This document shows positions 1 through 10,937 of a stretch of DNA of 64,000 nt, in pieces (the stretch's first letter is position 1; each line of letters opens with the position of its first letter). Made by a program: the position numbers and the translations under genes. The stretch spans positions 682,001-746,000 of the forward strand of contig NC_089442.1 of NCBI RefSeq assembly GCF_026210795.1, written 5' to 3'. The notes beneath the pieces are model-generated. The model searched no databases and was not told the origin of the DNA. It saw only the letters and a list, made by a program, of their open reading frames with translations. The DNA is from Rhizophagus irregularis. Taxonomy: Eukaryota > Glomeromycota > Glomeromycetes > Glomerales > Glomeraceae.

Positions 1-1
1 C

Positions 2-3000
2 TTGGAATATAAATCTGACTGTCAAAAATGGTGTTCATATTGCTTTATAATTTATACAGGGTGTAGATATTGTTTGACAACAAATATTATTTTTGGAATT
101 ACAAATCAGTCTAAATGTAGAAAATGTAAAAGAGTTATTGATATTGACGTCACAGGCATTGAGTATAATTTAGAAAAATTTCTTGCCTTTACTAGTAGAA
201 TATTCATTGTTAATTATATGAATAATATTGAACAAGGGTCAAATTTAGTGAAATTAGTATATCAATTTATGCAGAAACTTGAATATCATGATTTTAATCC
301 CATTAAAGCAAATGGACAAATTCGATTTATTTCCTTTAGTAGTAATAGGGTAAAATGTAATTATTGTGGAATGGGATATTCTTCAACGCTCTTATTTGAA
401 CAAAAGTATTGCAAATATTGTTTGTATTTGTATCTTTATGACTTAAATGACAATAACGTATGTCTAGATATGCATATAATAAGTAATACTAGTAATACTC
501 ATTGTACTAAACATGAATCAGAAAATATTGAATCATGTACACAAAATATTCAAAAGTGGTGTATGAACTGTTCAGAGATTTTATATTTTAAGCAAATAGT
601 TACAAAATATTCATTTGATATGAATTATTATTATGAAAGACAAAATGAAATAATCAAATGTGAAAAGGATTGTACACTATGTGGTCAGCAAAATTTATTA
701 ATCAATACTGAGTTTAGTTTGTGTCCAAATTGTTACATAATTTCTTCTGAATGTATAGAATCTACTTCATCCAAAAAATCTATTCTAGTTATTTATTTAT
801 CATGGTGTTATAATATTGAGCAATGTATAGTTTGTTCAAAAAGTTTACTCTCCGAGACATCAGATGATTGTCAAAAATGGTGTTCAAATTGTTTTACAAT
901 TTATGCTAGATGTAGATATTGTTTAACAACAAATATTATTTTTGGACTTACAAATCAATCTAAATGTAAAAAATGTGAAAGAATATCATTTATTACTATT
1001 GACACTAAAGTTATTATGGAAATTTTTATTGTTTCCACAAAACATAATACTGATAATCACAATCTGATTGAAAAATATGTTAAAAATAATAATATTTCCA
1101 ATCCATTAAAGATATACAGTTTTATAAGTAATCTTTTTTATCTTGATGCAAAATATATTACATATTCAAATTTAAAAAATAATGAAGACTTTTTTATAGA
1201 ATTTGTATTTATTCCTCATTATAATAGTAATATGTGTCGCAATTGTGGAAGAAAGTATTCTGTGACACTTTTATTTGGACAAAAATATTGTAAATATTGC
1301 TTATATTGGTATATTAAGTTTACAAAGTTTACAACCAAAAATATGATGGATGTACATATAATTACAAACAGTATAAAATGCACTGAACATGAACCAAGAA
1401 CTTTGGATTTTTGTACACAAAGTATCCGTGAATGGTGTATAAATTGTTCTGAAATTTCATACTTTAAACAGATTATTACACAATATTCATTTGATATGGA
1501 AGAACGAAGTAAAATGATTCAAGGTGAAAATTGTAATCTGTGTGGAAATCTAATTGATCGACAAATTTCTTTCATGTGTTTGGATTGTTATTCAGTTTCT
1601 TCTGGATATATAGAATCAATTTTAACTAAAAAAAAAATTCTAATTCTATATCTACCTTGGTGGGATACTTCTAGTTATTGTATAACTTGTGGAGAATATT
1701 TTAAATATAAATCTTACCGTCAAAAATGGTGTTTACATTGCTTTATAATTTATAATAGATGTAGATATTGTTTAACAACAAATATTATTTTTGGGTTTAC
1801 AATCCAATCTCAATGTATAAAATGCAAAAGAGTGGAGCCTTTTAGTATTAATGGAAATCATAATATAGATGAATTTCTTGATTCTACTATTGATACTAAT
1901 GATGAGATTGCTAAATATATGAATAATACTGATGACCCATTAAAAATATATGAGTTCATTAAAAATAAAGTTAAAGTTAGTTGCAAAAATATAAAAATGA
2001 TTGAATATTCTGAAACTGAAGATTTTGAAAGAATAGCAGAAGGAGGATTCGGTATTATTTATAAAGCAACTTGGAATAATAAAAGTTTAGAATCATATAG
2101 TAGTATTGTTGCTGTAAAAAAATTTTTAAATTCACAGGATATCAGTAAAGATTTTATTAATGAGGTAAATATGTGTTAATCTTTTATTTCTATTACCCTA
2201 ATTAAATTAACCAATAACCACCTTATATATTAGTTAAAATCATTTGATCAATATCATAATAGATTTGAACATATTATTAAATATTATGGCATTACACAAG
2301 ATCCTGAAACACGAGACCATATGATAATAATGCAATATGCAGATGGAGGAGATTTACATAATTATTTACAAAAGTGCTTTAAAGATATTACATGGAATGA
2401 CAAGTTGGCCATTATATTAGAAATTTCAAGAGGGTATTTATTTATTAATTATTATTAGTTATTATTATATAATGTTAATTAACTTTATTTGCTTTGTTAT
2501 AGAGTTGATTGCATTCATGAAGAGAATTATTTACATAGAGATTTACATAGCGGAAATATATTATCAGTCAAAAATGAACATTCTACAAGTCATAAATGGC
2601 ACATTGGAGACTTAGGATTATCACGCCCCGTAAATGTAATTTCATCAAATAACAATATATATGGAGTAATACCTTATGTTGCTCCAGAAATATTTATTGG
2701 TAAAGCATTTTCAAAAGAATCGGATATTTATAGTATGGGTATGATTATGTGGGAATTAACTTCAGGTTGTAAACCTTTCGCTGATTCTGAACATAATACT
2801 GATCTTATTCTTGAAATTATTGATGGGAAACAACCTGAAATAACAAATGATACTCCTGAATGTTTTGCTAATTTAATGAAAAAATGTTGGGATTCTGATT
2901 CTTCAAAAAGACCAGTTATAAAAGAAATTCGAAAAACTATTGGTATGTGGGTGCATAAGATAAAAGATATTGACCAATTTTGTGAAGCTGAAACAACAAG

Positions 3001-3290
3001 ACTAAAATTAATAGAAAAAAGGAAGCTTGGCCCTGAATATGCTGTAAAAACTCACCCTGGAGCAATTTATACTAGTAGATTATTAAACTTTTTAATTTCT
3101 AGTTCATCATCCATTAGTTCATCATCAACAACTTCATTTAATACGAAACAAGGTATTAATTTTATTATATTTATAATTAATTATTTTGAAACACTAACGA
3201 TTTATCAAAATTTTCAACTACATTTTTTATATTTTAGAGTATATTTCAAAAGAATTTGAGTATGATATTAATGATGCTAAATGGTATTAA
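2..3290 (+). CDS. Protein kinase with repeated Cys-rich N-terminus (5' partial)
   Basis: Four exons fit: 2-2164, 2234-2433, 2503-3152, 3238-3290; all introns are GT-AG and frame is kept, giving 1,021 visible residues. The start lies before the window. Residues 1-660 are Cys-rich, with CRYCLTTNIIFG recurring at about residues 21, 304 and 587, so the unit is ~283 residues and probably binds several zinc ions. The kinase domain follows: glycine loop AEGGFGIIYKATW near residue 680, VAVKK lysine at 706, HRDLHSGNIL with catalytic Asp near 801, and DLG (for DFG) near 824, then APE and the family tail HPGAIYTSRLLN. All key catalytic residues are present, so it is probably an active Ser/Thr or Tyr-like kinase. 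The intron after NEV is the same one used by the other kinases in the window. Substrate is unknown. Confidence 0.85.
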
Positions 3291-5170
3291 TATAATTTGA
3301 ATAGTAAAAAATTAAAACAAATATTAATGCAATTATTAATTTAAAATATTTATATTTAGGTCATCTTCATTAGACTCAAAATCTCCAACAAAGCAAGGTA
3401 TGTGTAAAATTACAAAAAATAAAACTTCAAAAATTTAATTGAAACTTATTATAGTACAATTCTTATTTTTTATATTTCTTAGAGTATATTTCAAAGAAAA
3501 GAAAATTGAATTTAATATATGATGATGCTCGATGAATTATAAATAGAAAAGATTAAATAAGTACTAATGTAACTAATATAGCTATCAATTTACAACGTAT
3601 ATGTTTGGGTCACCTTTACCAATTTTTCAAAACTAGTTAAATATTCAACGTCTTGTAAATTCTTCAAGAAAGTGTAAAATTGCAAAAATGTAACCAAAAT
3701 ACAAAATAGACTTTACGAATTATCTAAATGTTAGGCTGGGAAAATTAGATTCTCATAAAATTTTAAAAATGATACGAGGAGGGCGGTTTTTTTTTATATT
3801 GAATTTTTTTAATTTTTTTATATGTATTTTTTTTTATTGTATATCATATGATTATCACGAAATAAATTGATATAAATTATATAAATTATAAATCATCAGC
3901 TCATTTAAAAATGTAAAATATCTTCCGAATCAGTTTTTGGCTGGGAAGGACTTTCAGTTGAGGAAAATATGAATATTGATGAATTTTATCAAGATGTGGT
4001 TAAGTAAGAGGATTATGGGATAATAAGATATCACAGCAATTTTTAGTCATACGAGACTAAGTGAAAAGGAAAAGATAGGGTTAAGATTCCGGACATTTGA
4101 TAAAATTATTAGTCCGAAATGTAACTAAGATAACTAAGAACTATAAAACCTTTTTATTAAAAAAATCTCTTCAAAAACATGTCATCTCAAGATGATGTCG
4201 TATGTTGTTCTTGTTAAATGTTAAAACATTTAACTAAGTGACAATAGCGCTTAAAATGTAGTTATTAATTCCACTAAATATTTTCTGTATTAAGTCAACC
4301 TGGCTATCTATTATGAGTAAGCTTATTTATGCTATTCTTTAATTGTAATTAAGTAATTCAGATCGGTAAGAAGATTTGTTATTAAATACTTTGAGAGGAG
4401 TAAGAAAAGCAGTAGTTTCAGTTGAAAACAGTTTCTTCAGTCGAATTATTTAATCCAATTAATAGAAAGACCGTTACATCTTTATCAATAGAAACAAGAT
4501 TTACTTATTACACTTCTAAACCATGAAAATCTGATCAGATATGCAAGAATTTAAAATAGTTCATTTTATACCAGATGAATTATATGATCAGAACGCTCAA
4601 ATAATTGTTATACGAGAAAAACAGTCAATACAAATAATATATATATTTTATTGATAATAAAGACTAATAAATTCATTTACTGACAAATTGGGTAACCTTA
4701 TTCAAATTTGTTGATTAATAACTGATTTTAAATTAAACTTTTTTATCATCAAATAGAGAAATCATAAACAATAATTTCATTATATGTAGTATCAATCGCA
4801 AAAAATTTTTAACAGCCAAAGCGCCAATCTTATTTTTAAAATATATTATTAAAAATCATATACCAAATTATACCAAATTTACGTTAACAATAAATTAAAA
4901 TTCACAAATAAAAATCCTTTAATTTCAAATTGATATAATACAGTATACTTAATTTAACGTAAATTCTCCTACAAAATACTAATTTATATTTGGTACTCGT
5001 CAAATTTCGTCTCTTCCTCATTAAATTCTTGTACAGAATCTATTAAGATAAAAAATTATATTTGAATAAATTTACAACATAAAACGTCTTTAAAACTTTT
5101 AAAACTTTAATTACCTATTTTTGAACGAAAAATCTTACAACATTCTGAAATATTTTAAATTTAATAAATT
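3291..5170. other. Intergenic, with duplicated terminal-exon relic
   Basis: At 3360-3397 and 3483-3535 there is a second, diverged copy of the last two exon ends of the upstream kinase (…KQG donor, then an EYISK-like exon ending in TGA), with AG and GT signals kept. The phase does not fit the main gene, so it is probably a relic. At ~4180 a short MSSQDD start followed by Cys residues and a stop resembles a kinase N-terminus fragment. The rest is AT-rich with no other gene seen. Confidence 0.4.
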
Positions 5171-5476
5171 AATTTTTATTTTTATTTTTATTAAACAGTA
5201 ATAGTTAGCGAATACAAATTTTATAAACATATCAAAAATGAAAAAGTAAAATAAAAAAATGAACTAAACTATCAGAAGAATCTACTTCGACGGTGGGGCA
5301 ATTAAATACGAAACTATTAAAGATATAACCAACTACACCTAAAAACCATTTCTTTAATTAACCCACTACCTCCCATACACTAGCCGAAACTTGGTAAGTT
5401 GAAGCCCGCCCTGCAGAAGAAAGTAAAATTGACCCTATAAAATTATATAAATCAACTACTAAAATCTACGATGGCG

Positions 5477-6330
5477 CTACGAAGTAAGATTAGTATAAAA
5501 TTCTATTATATTTTTGCCAAAATAAATGTAATTTCTAACACTATCTAAAGAATCATAATGAATAATATTATTATTACTACTATTATTATTACGTAATGAA
5601 CGAACGCTTTTAAACTTTAATTTTTTCTTTTTAGTCAACCCTAACGAACGTTCAAATTCCTTCAAGTGCGAACACCGTGGAATCCAAACCTCTTCAAATA
5701 TTTCATTGAAAATAAACTGTCTCATTTGAATCAAAACATCAGCAACATTTTTCTTTGTGGTCCAAGAATTCAACAAATCCGAAAGTGACATAGGTATAAT
5801 TCCTTTAATAATGTCAATAAAAGTAAGCATGTTAGGATCATATGATATATCCCATATATCAAGCGCCATAAGAGCATTGAAATCTTGTATATTATCGTTA
5901 TATTCTAATATCCAAGTCAAGAGATGATTAATAGTTTTATCTCTAATATTGTTAATGATATCATAATGACCACTACACGTCCATACGTGATTAAAGGTTT
6001 CATCATACAATCCACATATAGGGCACATCCAACCATCATATAAGTCAAGCAAAGATTTCTTCATCTGTTCAATTGTAGGAATTTCTTCAATTAACAAGTG
6101 AACTTTTTGAGCTTTCGTTTTAGAAGAAGAAACAGAAGTTTCATTGTTATTTATATCACAATTTAAACAACTAAATGTGGATGTCCAGTCAACTTCTAAC
6201 GTGCGATATTTAGAATTTCTATTCAGATTAATAAATTTTTCTAATCCTTTGTAGTTGCATAAATTTTTCAAAAATGAACGCAGCTTATTTTCAATAATAA
6301 TACCATTCCAACAAGGAAGAACTTTCATCA
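5477..6330 (-). CDS. LINE ORF3 / detached C-terminus of ORF2, zinc finger
   Basis: About 283 residues from an ATG at 6328. The ATG overlaps the ORF2 stop as TGATG, so it could be read by termination-reinitiation. A CCHC-type finger, CPICGLYDETFNHVWTC (C-x2-C-x8-H-x3-C), lies about 110 residues in; similar fingers follow RNase H in other LINE polyproteins. The N-terminal part reads like a natural continuation of the ORF2 polyprotein, so a single-base change may have separated it from ORF2. The C-terminus is basic and Asn-rich. It probably helps nucleic acid binding during retrotransposition. Confidence 0.65.
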
Positions 6331-9300
6331 AACAAGCGTCTCGTCTAAAACTATATAGCGATCTTGATCAGTATGCGCAATTTTCGCCAAATTATCTACA
6401 TAATTATTACCCAAATCATCACCATGAGCAGCAACCTTAAACATTTCCACATGCAAGTTCAATGTTAATATAATTCTACATAAAATAGCCCATAAGAAAT
6501 TATTATTAGCCTTAAAGTATTCTCGTGAGGTTTGAGAAAATCTTGATTTCTTTAATGTTTCAAATTGTGTAATAACGTTAAGCGAATCTGTATTAATCCT
6601 AACTTTGCTATTTTTTGGAACAACGCTTAATGCTAAAAGGACAGCTAATAATTCTCCTCTATACGCAGAAGGCCATTTATCAATAGTAGAATAAAATTCG
6701 ACATGAGGTATATCAAATAAATCACTAATCTGAGCGAACGCGCAACTAATATTACATTGTTCAGTACCTAATTCTATTAATGATCTGTCGGTATAAAATT
6801 CAAAAATATAATAATTGTTGTTGTCAAAAGGAGCTAATGTGCGTTGTATAATTAACAAGTCATTTCTTGAAGTTGAAGAATCTAATAGATCCAAAATTAT
6901 ATTCTCTTGCAATTGTGGAGAAATCACGTGATTTTGCGTTAACGCTTGATGTATAATATCATATTTCTTTTTTGCAAAATCAAAAATATTAAAAATATTG
7001 AATTCTATTAAGTTTGTAAGTTGACTAGGCGCAAATTGAGAATCTGTTAATAAGGGTACTAAACATTTCCAGTCAGCAGAAAACGTACAAGGTGATCGTG
7101 TTGATAATGATGCATTAGCAGCACATCCATATTCCATACATTGATATATATAAGTATGTGTATCAGTACATCGAGACATATCAACATGAAAATGTTTAAT
7201 AACAGGTCGTTGTGTTTCATCTATTCCTTGAATTTTACCAATAAGTACAGAGTTGAATTGTGGATTATAAAATGCTATTAAAGATCTATTCTTTTTAGTA
7301 ATATCATATGATCGAGTCTCTTCCACATTATCAACACGAGCGCCAAATAATTGTGTTATATTATGATTCAAATGAACACCATCTAAAGTAATTAAAGATC
7401 TAATATCTGAATACCATTTAGTTTCTCTCCATTGTGAAAAAATAGGAATATAAGCCTTAATAAGTATTTCTTTCCATAATAATAAACGAGATTTGTTACC
7501 CGAAATAATTTGATCTAAAAATAAAATTTTCTTTTCACGAAGTCTCTCCTTATGTTTAGAATAATATGCATTGTCTACCACATCTTCCAAAGGAATTTTA
7601 CCACCTTTAATTGTTGGAAAAGTATTACTATCTAAATTTTCTAACGAAATATTATTATGATGACATAATAAAAGCATATTAAGAATATAATTATTTTTTC
7701 GTGTATGCGGAACACGATTATAAGGAAGTTTTTTTATCAATGGGCGTGATGTCCATAATTGGTCCTGTAAGGATTTTAAACGAATTTCAGTAACTTTTCC
7801 TAATAGACCATTGTCGTTAAGTTGAATACAAAAATCAGTAATCTTGGCTTGAAGTTGATTGTCGTAAAAATCTCTATATCCATATATATAAGGATTATCG
7901 AGTATAGCGTTAGGCGCTGAACGAGCGAATTTTAGTTTGTTTTTAAACATCCTTCTAAAAGGAATAATTAAAGATTCTGTTTGTGTTTTTGATAAAGCCA
8001 TAACTTGTGACCAGTATTCAACTCGAGGAACGATAATTCTATTAAATATATATAAAATATGTTTATCAGTAATCTTCTTTTTATACATAAGATTAACTAA
8101 ATGGTCTATTTCATTCTTGATCTTGAACATCAAATAATTTCCATCATGTTCAATATTGAAATATACTCCCAGAATACGCATAGGTTCGTGTGGATGTTTG
8201 GCTTTAATATTAATTTCTTCACGACCAAACTTGATTGAAATTTTGTCATTATAATTATGAGAATATTTACGCTTCTCAATTGTAGTCCTCATCATAAGCT
8301 CAGACTTTTCTTTGTTAATTTGAATATCATTAAGATGATAAAATGTATCAGCGATGTATAACATTTTTTCCAATTTTGATTTTTCATCAGTAATCCATTG
8401 AGTATCATCCATATACGCCATAATGGAAACATTTTGTTGATTAAGAACACCTTCTTCTTGAACAACTGATTTTGATATACAAGAAATATTATATCCCAAT
8501 TGTTGTTTATCAATTTCTGCTAAAAGAGGATCGTAATAAATACACCAAAGCAACGGTGAAATTACTTCTCCTTGATCAATTCCTGTAAGAACATCATAAG
8601 GTGCAGTTTTTCCATATGCAGTGATTACTTGATTTTTTCTATCTTTAAAAAGTTCTAAAATGAGGGACGAAAAATCGTTAGGAATTTTAATTCTATCCAT
8701 CGCTTTTTTGAGTTGAAAAATGTTCACACGATCATAAGCCTTTCCCATATCCTGAGAGAGTATCCATAATTCATTATTATTATCGATTGAATCTTGAATA
8801 ACTTCATTCATAATCCTTATCGGTTCAAATGTTGATTGTTTAGGCAGACCAGCGAATTGATTTGCCTTTAATACGTTATTATCTTTCAAAATAATTGCTA
8901 AACGACGATTTAGCAAGGAAATAAGTGCTTTTCGAGTGGTTTCTAAAAGAGTAATAGGGCGAGAGTTTGATAATTCACAATTAAAGGGTTTAGGTTTAGC
9001 AATAGGAAAGACCGTCGCTTCTTTCCATTGTTTTGGTAAATATCCTAATTCTATAATTTTACAAATTAAATAATATAAAATATGATTACAATCATCACTT
9101 AGATGTTTCAACATTTCATTTGACACGCCTGAAGGTCCTGTCGCTTTTCCATTAGATAGTTGTCGAATAATATCTAACCATTCATCATAAGATGGAGCGT
9201 CCATAATACTAGAATATATATTTTCGTTAATATGAGGCTGTGGTTTATATTGTTCTTTCCATCTGCCTTGTATTGGTTTCTTTCTATTAACAGAGCCCGC

Positions 9301-10929
9301 CACTATTTGAAAATGACGATTTGTTTCTTCCAGCACCTGATTCTCATCTGTAATTAAAACTTCATTACCATTATGATCTTTCTTATAAATTTTTTCAATT
9401 GAAATAGAAACCATTTCTTTTTCTGTAATAGATTGAATCATTCTCCCTTGATCATCTTTATAATTATCACATCGCTTTTTGATGTTAGAGATAATTTGTT
9501 CTTGTTCCATAATGTTAAGTTCAAGTTTAAAAACAATTCTCAATTGTTTTCTAATTTCATTAAGTTTGTCAAGATAACTATGGAACTGATCATTATCTAA
9601 AAAATTAAAATTATTGTCAGAAGTAACTAACTCATACTTGTCTTTTAACTTAATTATCGCGTTTTGATAATTAATCCATTTGTCGATCATTTCCTGATTT
9701 GGATGGTTTCTTAATCCTGTGATACATGAGCGGATTTCTTGAATACGGTTAATGATATATCTTAAATCAAAGTAAACTGACAACTTTTTCTCAGGAGCAC
9801 ATTTGATTTTCTGTTTTATAACTTTTTTGTTTTTTATATTTTCATTAGCAGATTTCATGATAAGTTGTCTAAGAGAATCCCACACATGATCAACATGTTT
9901 TCTTTTCGTGATCGAACGATCCTTGAGTTTGATTCTTTCGATTTCATGATCCAAACCAGCACGAAAATTATCCCATGTAAATTCATCATCTTCCTGATCC
10001 ATTTCATCATATAAAAACACAGTACGAGTTATTTTCTTTTTACTTTTGTTAATCTTAGGTAATGTTTTTCCTATAAATAATTGTGTATCAAGCGATAAAG
10101 TGACAGTATTATGATCAGTTGTAAAATGATCATTTTCTATTACAGTACTATTCAAACTTTGGCCAAGTATTGGTAATGAAGCCCAAATATAATCTATTCT
10201 TGATTTTTCGTTAGAATCATTAGGCGGAATATAAGTATATATATTTTCGTCATCTTCGTTAAATATCGGAATTGTATCTAAAAGGTGTCTGTTTTCTAGC
10301 ATTTTGAACAATTTGAAATACCATCTATTATTAACAAATGACATCAAGTATTTTCTATAATTAATGTTGAAATCACCCATAATGATTATTTCCATATTTT
10401 TGTTTTTCGCGTCATCAATAACATTTTCGATATATTGATATAGTTCCTCAATTTGTGTTCTTTCTTTTTTGTTAGCGTTAATGTACACCTGAATTAACCT
10501 AACATTTTTCTTTTGACTAAAATTTAAGTCTAAATATAAAATGCGGCCTTTATGACCAACCGCTTTATGAACAAATATATCGTATTTATCGCTAACGATA
10601 ATTCCTACGCCTTGACCTTTACCCCCTTGTTGTGAATAATCAAAATAACCATGGAAACCAAATTGTTGTTGCCAAATTTTTGATTGTCTATAAGAAAGAT
10701 TAGTCTCGGCTAATCCATATATGTCAATATCATTGTTTTTCATCGTGTCTAACGTGAAAATTAATTTGTCTTTACTAAGGGTACGAATATTCGTAGTAGC
10801 TATTTTCGTTATTGAAGAATGGTTTAAAGATTCTTTTGTAATAATTGGATTGTTATTTTCTATTTGGGGGAAATTTTTTTGTTGTTGAATGTTCGAACTA
10901 GAAGAAGAAATTATATTATTGTTCATCAT
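6328..10929 (-). CDS. LINE ORF2: endonuclease, reverse transcriptase, RNase H
   Basis: A 1,533-residue ORF. The N-terminal AP-endonuclease shows the catalytic Glu in GLAETN, GDFN near residue 186, SRIDYIW and TDHN. The RT domain follows (about 600-900): GPSGVSNEM, the QDMGKAYDRV aspartate, GIDQGEVISPLLW and YMDD near residue 839. RNase H lies near 1375-1510: YTD, the Glu in YRGELLA, NTDS, and AHGDD with the final Asp in YVDNLAK. All active-site acids are present. It should nick target DNA and reverse transcribe the element RNA. The start ATG is 8 nt after the ORF1 stop. No frameshift is seen inside. The endonuclease plus terminal RNase H suggests a Tad/I/R1-type clade; the exact clade is not determined. 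Confidence 0.92.
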   Translation of the reverse strand: MMNNNIISSSSSNIQQQKNFPQIENNNPIITKESLNHSSITKIATTNIRTLSKDKLIFTLDTMKNNDIDIYGLAETNLSYRQSKIWQQQFGFHGYFDYSQQGGKGQGVGIIVSDKYDIFVHKAVGHKGRILYLDLNFSQKKNVRLIQVYINANKKERTQIEELYQYIENVIDDAKNKNMEIIIMGDFNINYRKYLMSFVNNRWYFKLFKMLENRHLLDTIPIFNEDDENIYTYIPPNDSNEKSRIDYIWASLPILGQSLNSTVIENDHFTTDHNTVTLSLDTQLFIGKTLPKINKSKKKITRTVFLYDEMDQEDDEFTWDNFRAGLDHEIERIKLKDRSITKRKHVDHVWDSLRQLIMKSANENIKNKKVIKQKIKCAPEKKLSVYFDLRYIINRIQEIRSCITGLRNHPNQEMIDKWINYQNAIIKLKDKYELVTSDNNFNFLDNDQFHSYLDKLNEIRKQLRIVFKLELNIMEQEQIISNIKKRCDNYKDDQGRMIQSITEKEMVSISIEKIYKKDHNGNEVLITDENQVLEETNRHFQIVAGSVNRKKPIQGRWKEQYKPQPHINENIYSSIMDAPSYDEWLDIIRQLSNGKATGPSGVSNEMLKHLSDDCNHILYYLICKIIELGYLPKQWKEATVFPIAKPKPFNCELSNSRPITLLETTRKALISLLNRRLAIILKDNNVLKANQFAGLPKQSTFEPIRIMNEVIQDSIDNNNELWILSQDMGKAYDRVNIFQLKKAMDRIKIPNDFSSLILELFKDRKNQVITAYGKTAPYDVLTGIDQGEVISPLLWCIYYDPLLAEIDKQQLGYNISCISKSVVQEEGVLNQQNVSIMAYMDDTQWITDEKSKLEKMLYIADTFYHLNDIQINKEKSELMMRTTIEKRKYSHNYNDKISIKFGREEINIKAKHPHEPMRILGVYFNIEHDGNYLMFKIKNEIDHLVNLMYKKKITDKHILYIFNRIIVPRVEYWSQVMALSKTQTESLIIPFRRMFKNKLKFARSAPNAILDNPYIYGYRDFYDNQLQAKITDFCIQLNDNGLLGKVTEIRLKSLQDQLWTSRPLIKKLPYNRVPHTRKNNYILNMLLLCHHNNISLENLDSNTFPTIKGGKIPLEDVVDNAYYSKHKERLREKKILFLDQIISGNKSRLLLWKEILIKAYIPIFSQWRETKWYSDIRSLITLDGVHLNHNITQLFGARVDNVEETRSYDITKKNRSLIAFYNPQFNSVLIGKIQGIDETQRPVIKHFHVDMSRCTDTHTYIYQCMEYGCAANASLSTRSPCTFSADWKCLVPLLTDSQFAPSQLTNLIEFNIFNIFDFAKKKYDIIHQALTQNHVISPQLQENIILDLLDSSTSRNDLLIIQRTLAPFDNNNYYIFEFYTDRSLIELGTEQCNISCAFAQISDLFDIPHVEFYSTIDKWPSAYRGELLAVLLALSVVPKNSKVRINTDSLNVITQFETLKKSRFSQTSREYFKANNNFLWAILCRIILTLNLHVEMFKVAAHGDDLGNNYVDNLAKIAHTDQDRYIVLDETLV

Positions 10930-10937
10930 AAAAATAA

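Noticed and set aside
4540-4660. Short protein-like stretch DMQEFKIVHFIPDELYDQNA
   Set aside because: Only 38 codons, no start, splice site or relative recognised.
7937-8513. Short ORFs in both strands within the LINE
   Set aside because: Shadows of the intact ORF2.
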